This document shows positions 1 through 5,006 of a stretch of DNA of 5,159 nt, in pieces. The number at the start of each line of letters is the position of its first letter. Position 1 is the first letter of the stretch. The DNA comes from JAGOBX01 sp017999075 [NCBI: Candidatus Babelota bacterium] (lineage in GTDB: Bacteria > JAGOBX01): contig JAGOBX010000295.1 in assembly GCA_017999075.1 (NCBI GenBank), positions 1-5,159 of the forward strand. The letters are read 5' to 3'. Under the pieces are notes generated by a model, which was not told the DNA's origin, did no database searches, and worked only from the letters and a program-made list of their open reading frames with translations. Made by a program: the position numbers and the translations under genes.

Positions 1-22
1 TTCTTTCCCAATAAATCCACAT
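1..22 (-). CDS. Start of a leftward gene, cut by the window edge
   Basis: Reading the minus strand, an ATG at 22-20 opens a frame MWIYWER that runs off the window. It is preceded at 7 bases by a good Shine-Dalgarno sequence GAGAGG (35-30), which is the main reason to call a start here. Only seven residues are visible, so the product cannot be recognised. It lies downstream of the ArsR-like pseudogene on the same strand but beyond that gene's hairpin terminator, so it either relies on readthrough or has its own promoter in 23-120, where I see no good one. From general knowledge, ArsR-type regulators are often followed by an efflux permease, and an aromatic-rich N-terminus would suit one. That is only a guess. 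Confidence 0.4.
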
Positions 23-120
23 AAAATTACCTCTCAATCATTTAACCAGTATTAAGCATTAGCAAAATCTTGGTTTCTGAAGTTTTCGAAATTTCACATA
101 AAAAACAATAGAAAACTTCT

Positions 121-146
121 AAAAATCCGAACGTATAGTTCGGATT
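121..146 (-). terminator. Rho-independent terminator of the ArsR-like locus
   Basis: AATCCGAAC (124-132) and GTTCGGATT (138-146) form a perfect 9-bp stem with a 5-base loop. On the minus strand the stem is followed by a run of five Ts (125-121). No T run follows on the plus strand, so it terminates leftward transcription. It lies 44 bases beyond the pseudogene's stop at 190 and is the only clearly G+C-containing dyad in this stretch. Confidence 0.7.
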
Positions 147-189
147 CAATTACTTATTGACATTTAACCCAATAATTTATCAAAAAAAT

Positions 190-523
190 TTATTTACATT
201 TCAAACACGCTTTTTGCTTTTTTATAGAAGCTTCAATAACGCCATCTATACAATCTAAAAATTTCATCACGCATTTTGTCTTAAAGTTTATATAATCCAT
301 CAGAATCCATTTTTGTGCTCATACAATTCACGCATTTTTCAAAACAAGCAAGTGTTTTGATATTATAGATTTCTCACAATCTACAATCAAACAGAGTGAA
401 TAACTCTGAAAACAATTGGTCTTTCTCATTAAATTTAAACACTTCAATTATAATGCACCGCGCCGGATGCGCCATTGTTTTGATTATCTCGTTTCTTACT
501 TTGGCTGATTCATATTTATTCAT
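190..523 (-). pseudogene. ArsR-family winged-helix repressor, disrupted by a stop and a frameshift
   Basis: The minus-strand ATG at 523-521 has AAGG (533-530) 6 bases upstream and starts MNKYESAKVRNEIIKTMAHP. The segment KTMAHPARCIIIE (residues 15-27) matches the ArsR signature KALAHPTRLxIVxx. The frame meets TGA at 376-374 (codon 50), in or near the DNA-recognition helix. It then continues with recognisable wing-like residues (MDSDGLYKL) to TAA at 283-281. Removing one T from CTTTAAG (286-280) restores KLKTKCVMKFLDCIDGVIE, the typical C-terminal ArsR helix, and the frame ends CLKCK at TAA 192-190. With that single correction the protein is 110 residues, the normal ArsR length. Cys84, 91, 106 and 109 (corrected numbering) could be thiol or metal ligands. 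Intact members repress a neighbouring operon and release DNA on binding metal(loid)s or redox signals. Family assignment is firm; the ligand is unknown. A sequencing error could explain the frameshift but would have to coincide with the stop. Confidence 0.85.
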
Positions 524-529
524 TTTTTA

Positions 530-533
530 CCTT
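530..533 (-). promoter_or_regulatory. Ribosome binding site of the ArsR-like pseudogene
   Basis: On the minus strand TTAAGG lies 6 bases before the ATG at 523. It supports this start and shows that the initiation signals of the broken gene have not decayed. Confidence 0.6.
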
Positions 534-548
534 AACCGTAAATAATAA
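533..548 (-). repeat. Copy 1 of a 16-base motif shared by the two divergent leaders
   Basis: Read on the minus strand this is TTATTATTTACGGTTA. It matches 13 of 16 bases of TTGTTAAATACGGTTA at 818-833 on the plus strand, with the last eight bases TACGGTTA identical. Each copy lies between the putative transcription start and the ribosome binding site of its own unit, in the same orientation relative to the gene. A common operator, for example for the ArsR-type repressor, is one reading. Chance similarity in A+T-rich DNA is the alternative. Confidence 0.3.
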
Positions 549-560
549 ACCATTTTATTG

Positions 561-587
561 TTGGCAATTTTACCATTGATTTATAAT
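561..587 (+). promoter_or_regulatory. Possible plus-strand promoter inside the ArsR-like promoter
   Basis: TTGGCA (561-566) and a perfect TATAAT (582-587) are separated by 15 bases, shorter than the preferred 17. If active, it would give the permease operon a leader of about 285 bases that passes through the hairpin at 680-719. Its elements interleave with those of the opposing minus-strand promoter, so the two could not be occupied together. A chance TATAAT in A+T-rich DNA is quite possible. Confidence 0.25.
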
Positions 588-595
588 TTTGTCAA
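567..595 (-). promoter_or_regulatory. Sigma-70-type promoter of the ArsR-like locus
   Basis: On the minus strand TTGACA (595-590, perfect) is followed after exactly 17 bases by TAAAAT (572-567, 5 of 6 matches). Transcription would start near 560, about 37 bases before the ATG at 523. It is the best promoter match in the window and belongs to a gene that can no longer make full-length protein. Confidence 0.65.
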
Positions 596-679
596 GAATT
601 TTTTCTGGTATATTTTTAATAATTTAGATTTTTGATGTTATTCTTTACCGAAAACAAGTTATATAACAGAAATGTTTCC

Positions 680-719
680 AAATGGCAGTTCTGCCATTGT
701 GGCAGTTCTGGCATTTTTT
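680..719 (+). terminator. Tandem-repeat hairpin with T run, terminator or attenuator-like
   Basis: Two near-identical units, TGGCAGTTCTGCCATT (683-698) and TGGCAGTTCTGGCATT (700-715), repeat with a 17-base period and differ at one base. Together they fold into a long imperfect stem. Pairs 691-696/700-705 close a TTG loop, a TT/TT internal loop (689-690/706-707) follows, then 686-688/708-710, a G-G mismatch, and 680-684/712-716. Six Ts (714-719) follow on the plus strand, as in an intrinsic terminator, while the minus strand lacks a T run. No gene lies upstream on the plus strand, so it would act as an attenuator for transcripts from 561-587 or as an insulator. Alternatively the repeat is a double-stranded operator lying about 70-105 bases upstream of the start predicted for the promoter at 752-780. 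Confidence 0.4.
683..715 (+). repeat. Two-copy 16-base direct repeat, first copy a perfect dyad
   Basis: Copy 1 (683-698) and copy 2 (700-715) match at 15 of 16 bases. Copy 1 with its two preceding bases forms a perfect inverted repeat, AATGGCAG and CTGCCATT around TT (681-698). Copy 2 is asymmetric because of a single C-to-G difference. It is the most G+C-rich stretch of the intergenic region, which argues against background composition. Confidence 0.6.
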
Positions 720-751
720 GCGAATTTTATATCTGGAATATAAAAAAAATA

Positions 752-780
752 TTGACAACATGAATTATTACAATTAATCT
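752..780 (+). promoter_or_regulatory. Candidate promoter of the permease-phosphatase-STAS operon
   Basis: A perfect TTGACA (752-757) is followed after 17 bases by TAATCT (775-780), a weak -10 with 3 of 6 matches. A-rich sequence (741-750) just upstream could act as an UP element. Transcription would begin near 787, leaving a leader of about 90 bases. The poor -10 suggests a need for an activator or a different site. TACAAT (769-774) is a better -10 but sits only 11 bases from the TTGACA. Confidence 0.4.
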
Positions 781-817
781 GAAAATACCTATTTTAAATT
801 TTTAGATTAAAAATAAA

Positions 818-833
818 TTGTTAAATACGGTTA
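818..833 (+). repeat. Copy 2 of the 16-base motif shared by the divergent leaders
   Basis: TTGTTAAATACGGTTA matches the minus-strand copy at 548-533 in 13 of 16 bases, including all of TACGGTTA. It lies in the operon leader, about 31 bases before the Shine-Dalgarno sequence. Next to it are a perfect palindrome TATTGCAATA (843-852) and arms TTATTATT/AATAATAA (831-838/849-856), which may belong to the same operator or may be A+T-rich noise. Confidence 0.3.
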
Positions 834-863
834 TTATTAAAATATTGCAATAATAAAAAAGTT

Positions 864-869
864 AAGGAG
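864..869 (+). promoter_or_regulatory. Ribosome binding site of the permease gene
   Basis: AAGGAG lies 9 bases before the ATG at 879. It is a near-ideal Shine-Dalgarno sequence and fixes this start. Confidence 0.8.
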
Positions 870-878
870 TTATCGGTT

Positions 879-2591
879 ATGCCTAAAAAACCTATAAATC
901 TTATATATGGAGTTGATGATAAACCACCTTTTTTTACGCTTTTATTATTGGGAATTCAGCATACTTTTGTGTTTTTTATTTCGCTGATACTGCCTTTGAT
1001 AATAATCAAAGAGCTTGGTGATTCAATAACTCCTGAGATTGGCCGCAGTTTTTTAAGTTTATCTTTGATTGCCGGAGGAATCGTTACCATTTTACAGGCA
1101 ATGCGGGGCAGAATAGGATCAGGTTATTTGTGTTCCGGGCTTTGCGGACCTTCATATTTAGATTCTTCAAAACAGGCTGCTGCAGCCGGAGGATTGCCTT
1201 TGATTTTCGGCATGACAATGATAGCAGGATTGTTTGAAACATTTTTTTCCAGAATAATGCATAAATTCAAATATCTTTTTCCTACTGAAGTAACCGGAGT
1301 AATAGTTACTATGGTAGGTATTGTGGTTATCCCTATTTCAATAAAAAATTTTTTTGGTGTTACAGATAATAATATTAATATTGATCCTGCCTCAGTAAAA
1401 GTTTCTGTAATTACATTACTGGTAATGGCTGCACTGAGTGTATTTGGAAAGGGTAAAATTAAATTGTTTGGCGCATTGATAGGTATGATAACAGGTTATG
1501 CTGCAGCATACTATTTCGGAATATTGACAAACACTCATATTCGTTCAATAATTGAAACTGATTTTTTTGATATTCCTGCTGTAAGTCATATAAGATGGGC
1601 ATTTGATTTTTCAATGATTATTCCGTTTTTTGTGGCAACATTGTGTTCGACTTTTAAAACAGTGGGAGATATTGTTACATGTCAGAAAATTAATGATTCG
1701 GAATGGCGGAGAGCAGATATGAAATCGCTTTCAGGAGGGATCCTTGCTGATGGGTTTGGTGGAATTATTCCTGGAATAATAGGCGGTTTCGGTCAATCTA
1801 CGTCTTCAACCAATATCGGATTATCAGTCGGCACAGCAGCAACAAGCAGATATATAGCTTTTGTACAAGGTGTTATTTTAATTTTACTCGCTTTTTTTTC
1901 TCAGCTTGCTCAGATTTTTTTGATAATGCCTGAACCTGTTATGGGCGCTACACTTATTTTTTCAGTTGCTTTTATGATAGTTTCAGGCATTCAGATTATA
2001 ACCTCAAGAATGCTTGATACACGCAAAATTTTTATAATAGGAATTTCAATAATTTTGGGATTGAGCGTGGATGCTGTTCCTGGAATATATAACGGAATAC
2101 ATTCTTGGATAAGACCTGTGTTCGGTTCGTCATTGTCGCTTGCTGCTGTTACAGCTATTTTTCTGAATATTATATTCAGAATAGGAATTTCAAAAGAAAA
2201 AAAAATAACTATTGAATCTGGTGAAGATAATTCTGAAAAAATATCGGAATTTACTGAAGAACAGGGGAAAATATGGGGCGCGCGTTATGAAGTTATTAGA
2301 AAATTATCGGTTTCTCTTCAGGAATTTTCAGATGTTTCTGATTTAATTGAATTAACGGATAATAAAATAAATATTGAAATCAGATATGATGAATTCAATA
2401 TTGATGCGTATATTTATTACAAAGGAGAAAAATTTGAACTGCCGGATAAAAAGCCTGACAAAGAAGAAATAAAAAAAGATTTATCAGCATCCCTTAGATT
2501 ATCCGGATATTTTATAAAAAATTATGCAGACAACGCATCTTTTTCAGAAAAGGACGGATATACTGTCTTACATTTGCATTTTGAACATTAA
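879..2591 (+). CDS. NCS2/NAT-family permease with C-terminal RsbW-like domain
   Basis: This 570-residue inner-membrane protein has two parts. Residues 1 to about 436 are an NCS2 (uracil/xanthine) permease with many hydrophobic segments, the first at 19-44, and the TM1 Gln-His pair (Q27-H28). A TM8-type segment FKTVGDIVTCQK lies at 259-270 and a NAT-signature-like TNIGLSVGTAATSR at 311-324. Known members carry nucleobases with H+ or Na+. Here the usual TM8 Glu is Lys260 and the Gln/Glu opening the NAT signature is Thr311, so the substrate is uncertain. After a charged linker (437-460), residues 462-570 form a soluble domain absent from standard NCS2 proteins. Its order (helix, strands KINIEI and DAYIYYKGEKF, helix LSGYFIKNYAD, final strand TVLHLHFEH) resembles RsbW/SpoIIAB anti-sigma kinases. 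The N-box Asn and the DxGxG Asp and second Gly are missing (Val486, Tyr514, Lys518), so ATP binding is unlikely. It is the first gene of the operon, with phosphatase and STAS genes following. Family is certain; the tail's fold is inference. Confidence 0.92.
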   Translation: MPKKPINLIYGVDDKPPFFTLLLLGIQHTFVFFISLILPLIIIKELGDSITPEIGRSFLSLSLIAGGIVTILQAMRGRIGSGYLCSGLCGPSYLDSSKQAAAAGGLPLIFGMTMIAGLFETFFSRIMHKFKYLFPTEVTGVIVTMVGIVVIPISIKNFFGVTDNNINIDPASVKVSVITLLVMAALSVFGKGKIKLFGALIGMITGYAAAYYFGILTNTHIRSIIETDFFDIPAVSHIRWAFDFSMIIPFFVATLCSTFKTVGDIVTCQKINDSEWRRADMKSLSGGILADGFGGIIPGIIGGFGQSTSSTNIGLSVGTAATSRYIAFVQGVILILLAFFSQLAQIFLIMPEPVMGATLIFSVAFMIVSGIQIITSRMLDTRKIFIIGISIILGLSVDAVPGIYNGIHSWIRPVFGSSLSLAAVTAIFLNIIFRIGISKEKKITIESGEDNSEKISEFTEEQGKIWGARYEVIRKLSVSLQEFSDVSDLIELTDNKINIEIRYDEFNIDAYIYYKGEKFELPDKKPDKEEIKKDLSASLRLSGYFIKNYADNASFSEKDGYTVLHLHFEH

Positions 2592-2618
2592 CAATTATTT
2601 TTAAAATTTAAATTTGAT

Positions 2619-4643
2619 ATGTTTAGAACTAAGATAATTGTTCTTATAATACTGATTCTGTTGACAAGTTCTATTGGAATAATGGTGTTTACGAATTTTG
2701 CAGTCAAAGATTCAGTTAATAATATTACTGAAAATAGTTCTATAAACTACCTGCATTTGATTAAATTGAATATTGAAAACGAATATAACAGCATTTTGTT
2801 TCAGAAAGAATATGCGCTTGCCAGATATAAGGAACAATTAAAAAATGTTACCAACCTTGCCATAGAACATATTGATAATTACTGGCAATTGTATAAAAAA
2901 GGAAAATATTCCGAAAAAATAGCGAAAGATATGGCCGCAGAATCATTAAAAAATTTTCGATATGGAAATAACGATTATTTTTTTGCCTATACTCTTGATT
3001 TGTTTAATATATCTCATCCGGACTCTAATATATATAAACATAATTTATCAGATTATCAGGATGTTAAAGGTAATTATGTAATACGGGAAATGAAAAAAAA
3101 ATTGACTGAAAATGACAGCGGATACTTATCATTTTGGTATATTAGACTGGGGGAAACTGAACCGGTAGAAAAATTATGTTATCTGACTTTATATAAAAAA
3201 TGGAATTGGATGGTAGGGACAGGGGTTTATATAGGAGATGTTGTAAAAGATTATGATAAGCGTATGCAGAGTGTAATGGAAGAATTAACCTCAACTTTTT
3301 CAAAGATTAAAATAGGAAAGACAGGATACTTTTTTTTGTTTGATGAAAATAAAAAAATACTGATACATCCTGCGTTTAATGTGAAAAAATTATCTGATTT
3401 TAAGAATCCTGATTCTGGATTAGAACATATGGATGAACTTATTAAAGCTTCTGAAACTCCGGATAAACCTTATATTTATTATTGTGATAAACCAGGTTTT
3501 GAAGGTAAATTTTTAGTAAAATCTTATGTTATAAAATTTAAACCTTTAAATTGGTATATATGTTCATCGGTTTATCAGGATGAACTTGATGAGCCTTTGA
3601 AAAATATCAGGAATAATCAGATGATTATTACGTTTATTATTGTATCTATGAGTATAATAATTTCGTTTTTACTTGTCAACAGAGTTACTAAATCATTGAA
3701 AATTTTAACCAATTACGCTACCAAGCTGTCTTCGTCTGAATTTTCAATGTTATCGAGTATAGATAAAGAAATTATTGGAATCGGAAAAAGCGTTAAAGAT
3801 GAAGTCAGTGAATTATCTGCAGCTTTTTCTTTTATGATTAATTCTTTGAAAAATCATATTGAAAAATTGAAGGAAACAACATCATTGAATGAACGGATAA
3901 AAAGTGAATTGAGAATAGCTTCGGAAATACAGAATTCTATGCTGCCTAATCCGCCTGAAATGACAACTGAAAAATTTGAAATTATGGCGAAAATAATACC
4001 TGCCGCAGAAGTAGGAGGAGATTTATATGATTTTTTTTATATTGACGATAACAGAATATGTTTTTTAATTGGAGATATTTCAGATAAAGGAGTTCCGGCT
4101 GCGCTGTTTATGTCTAAAACTAAAACTGCTTTGCGCCTTATTACTTATTCTGTATATAAATTGAATAATGAAATATCCCCTTCGGAAATACTTAAAGCTC
4201 TTAATGCAGAACTTATACAAAATAACGAAATAAAAATGTTTGCAACAATGTTTCTTGCGATTTATGATTTGAGAACAGGTAAGTTGGTTTTTTCTAATGC
4301 AGGACACAATTTACCAATTATAATATCTTCTCAGATTGAATTCTTAAAAAAAACTAAGGGTATTCCTTTAGGAATAAAAGATAAAAGTGAATATTCGGAT
4401 GGTATAATAAATCTTATAAAAGGCGATTGTTTATTGCTTTATACAGATGGAATAACTGAATCTATGAATAATTTAGAAGATTTTTTCGGAGAAAAAAGAT
4501 TGTTGGAATTTTTTAACAGTTTGGATTTGAAAAATAAATCTTTAAAATTTTTAATAGAAAAATTGCTTGTTTGCGTTAATGATTTTTCTGCTGGATGCGC
4601 GCAATCAGATGATATAGCGCTTCTTGCTTTCAGAAGAATATGA
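2619..4643 (+). CDS. Membrane sensor phosphatase: double Cache, HAMP, PP2C/SpoIIE
   Basis: This 674-residue protein is predicted to dephosphorylate a phospho-Ser STAS protein, most simply the next gene's product, in response to an extracytoplasmic ligand. TM1 is at 5-27. Residues 28-334 lie outside the membrane and carry two Cache modules: DYFFAYTLDLFNISHP (119-134) with NWMVGTGVYI (196-205), and GKTGYFFLFDENKKILIHP (233-251) with NWYICSSVY (311-319). TM2 is at 335-353, and a HAMP domain ending EVSELSAAFSFM runs to about 407. A coiled-coil linker to about 435 leads into the catalytic domain at about 436-674. This has the SpoIIE-type PP2C signatures ASEIQNSMLP (434-443), EVGGDLYDFF (464-473), GDISDKGVPAALFM (485-498), NAGHN (560-564), LLYTDGITE (606-614) and SDD (663-665). 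The metal-binding Asp positions (D468, D486, D610, D664/665) are all present, so it should be active. Such Cache modules bind small organic acids or similar metabolites; the ligand here is unknown. It starts 27 bases after the permease stop with no Shine-Dalgarno sequence, suggesting translational coupling or low expression. Confidence 0.93.
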   Translation: MFRTKIIVLIILILLTSSIGIMVFTNFAVKDSVNNITENSSINYLHLIKLNIENEYNSILFQKEYALARYKEQLKNVTNLAIEHIDNYWQLYKKGKYSEKIAKDMAAESLKNFRYGNNDYFFAYTLDLFNISHPDSNIYKHNLSDYQDVKGNYVIREMKKKLTENDSGYLSFWYIRLGETEPVEKLCYLTLYKKWNWMVGTGVYIGDVVKDYDKRMQSVMEELTSTFSKIKIGKTGYFFLFDENKKILIHPAFNVKKLSDFKNPDSGLEHMDELIKASETPDKPYIYYCDKPGFEGKFLVKSYVIKFKPLNWYICSSVYQDELDEPLKNIRNNQMIITFIIVSMSIIISFLLVNRVTKSLKILTNYATKLSSSEFSMLSSIDKEIIGIGKSVKDEVSELSAAFSFMINSLKNHIEKLKETTSLNERIKSELRIASEIQNSMLPNPPEMTTEKFEIMAKIIPAAEVGGDLYDFFYIDDNRICFLIGDISDKGVPAALFMSKTKTALRLITYSVYKLNNEISPSEILKALNAELIQNNEIKMFATMFLAIYDLRTGKLVFSNAGHNLPIIISSQIEFLKKTKGIPLGIKDKSEYSDGIINLIKGDCLLLYTDGITESMNNLEDFFGEKRLLEFFNSLDLKNKSLKFLIEKLLVCVNDFSAGCAQSDDIALLAFRRI

Positions 4644-4647
4644 AAAA

Positions 4648-4653
4648 AAGGAG
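4648..4653 (+). promoter_or_regulatory. Ribosome binding site of the STAS gene
   Basis: AAGGAG lies 11 bases before the ATG at 4665, inside the 21-base gap after the phosphatase stop. It supports separate initiation of the STAS protein, in contrast to the phosphatase gene, which has no such site. Confidence 0.75.
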
Positions 4654-4664
4654 TTGGATATAAT

Positions 4665-5006
4665 ATGGAAATTATTGAATATAGAAACGGAGATATTTTG
4701 GTTATGAGTTTGACAGGGAAACTTAATTCGTTAACAGCTGATTATTTTGAAAAAAAATTAATGGATCATTTGGCTTCAGGTTCAAAAAAGATAATTATTG
4801 ATTTAAAAAAACTTGATTTTTTAAGCAGCAGAGGAATAAGAATTTTTTATAAAGCATATGAATTTATTCAAAAATCAAATGATTGCAGAATAGTATTTTC
4901 AGAAGTTAATTCTGATATAAAAAAAGTATTTGAACTTGTTGAACTTGAAAATGATTTTCCTGTTTATCCTGAAGTTGATTCTGCGATAAAAAATGGATTT
5001 AATTAA
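4665..5006 (+). CDS. STAS-domain protein, anti-sigma factor antagonist type
   Basis: This 113-residue soluble protein is a single STAS domain of the SpoIIAA/RsbV family. It opens with the usual strand pair (IIEYRNGDILVMSLTGKLNS, 3-22), then helix TADYFEKKLMDHLASGSK, strand KIIIDLKKLDF, and the phosphorylation loop DFLSSRGIR (51-59). By alignment to RsbV, Ser55 is the probable phospho-acceptor. In known partner switches the unphosphorylated form binds a RsbW-type protein, kinase phosphorylation breaks the contact, and a PP2C phosphatase restores it. All the residues expected for this cycle are present. The gene follows the phosphatase by 21 bases in one transcription unit, which makes that enzyme its likely partner, and the RsbW-like permease tail is a likely docking site. 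No kinase gene is in the window. Length and composition are ordinary for the family. Family assignment is firm; the target is inference. Confidence 0.92.
   Translation: MEIIEYRNGDILVMSLTGKLNSLTADYFEKKLMDHLASGSKKIIIDLKKLDFLSSRGIRIFYKAYEFIQKSNDCRIVFSEVNSDIKKVFELVELENDFPVYPEVDSAIKNGFN

Larger units (their letters stand above)
524..878. other. Divergent intergenic region of 355 bases
   Basis: No protein-coding frame of interest is visible on either strand. The region carries the minus-strand promoter of the ArsR-like locus (567-595), a possible opposing plus-strand promoter (561-587), a perfect 10-bp palindrome GTTATATAAC (658-667) of unknown meaning, the tandem-repeat hairpin (680-719), the candidate operon promoter (752-780) and the shared leader motif (818-833). 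I see no recognisable riboswitch: the purine riboswitch core expected before some NCS2 permease genes is not present. Confidence 0.6.

Noticed and set aside
658-667. Perfect palindrome GTTATATAAC as an operator
   Set aside because: It is short, A+T-rich and single-copy in the region, so it cannot be separated from chance.
700-721. Sigma-54-like promoter (TGGCA with downstream GC)
   Set aside because: The GG and GC elements are 10 bases apart in the possible registers, not the 12 required for -24/-12 promoters.
594-878. Purine or other riboswitch in the permease leader
   Set aside because: No purine riboswitch core or other known aptamer signature could be recognised, and the only strong hairpin (680-719) is a repeat-based stem.
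4080-4307. Minus-strand open frame of 75 codons
   Set aside because: It lies wholly inside the PP2C catalytic domain on the opposite strand, has no ribosome binding site, and its translation shows no recognisable domain. It is a shadow frame.
374-4643. Alternative genetic code reading TGA as an amino acid
   Set aside because: Trp is encoded by TGG throughout, the phosphatase ends at TGA exactly where the family ends, and the ArsR-like gene also carries a frameshift.
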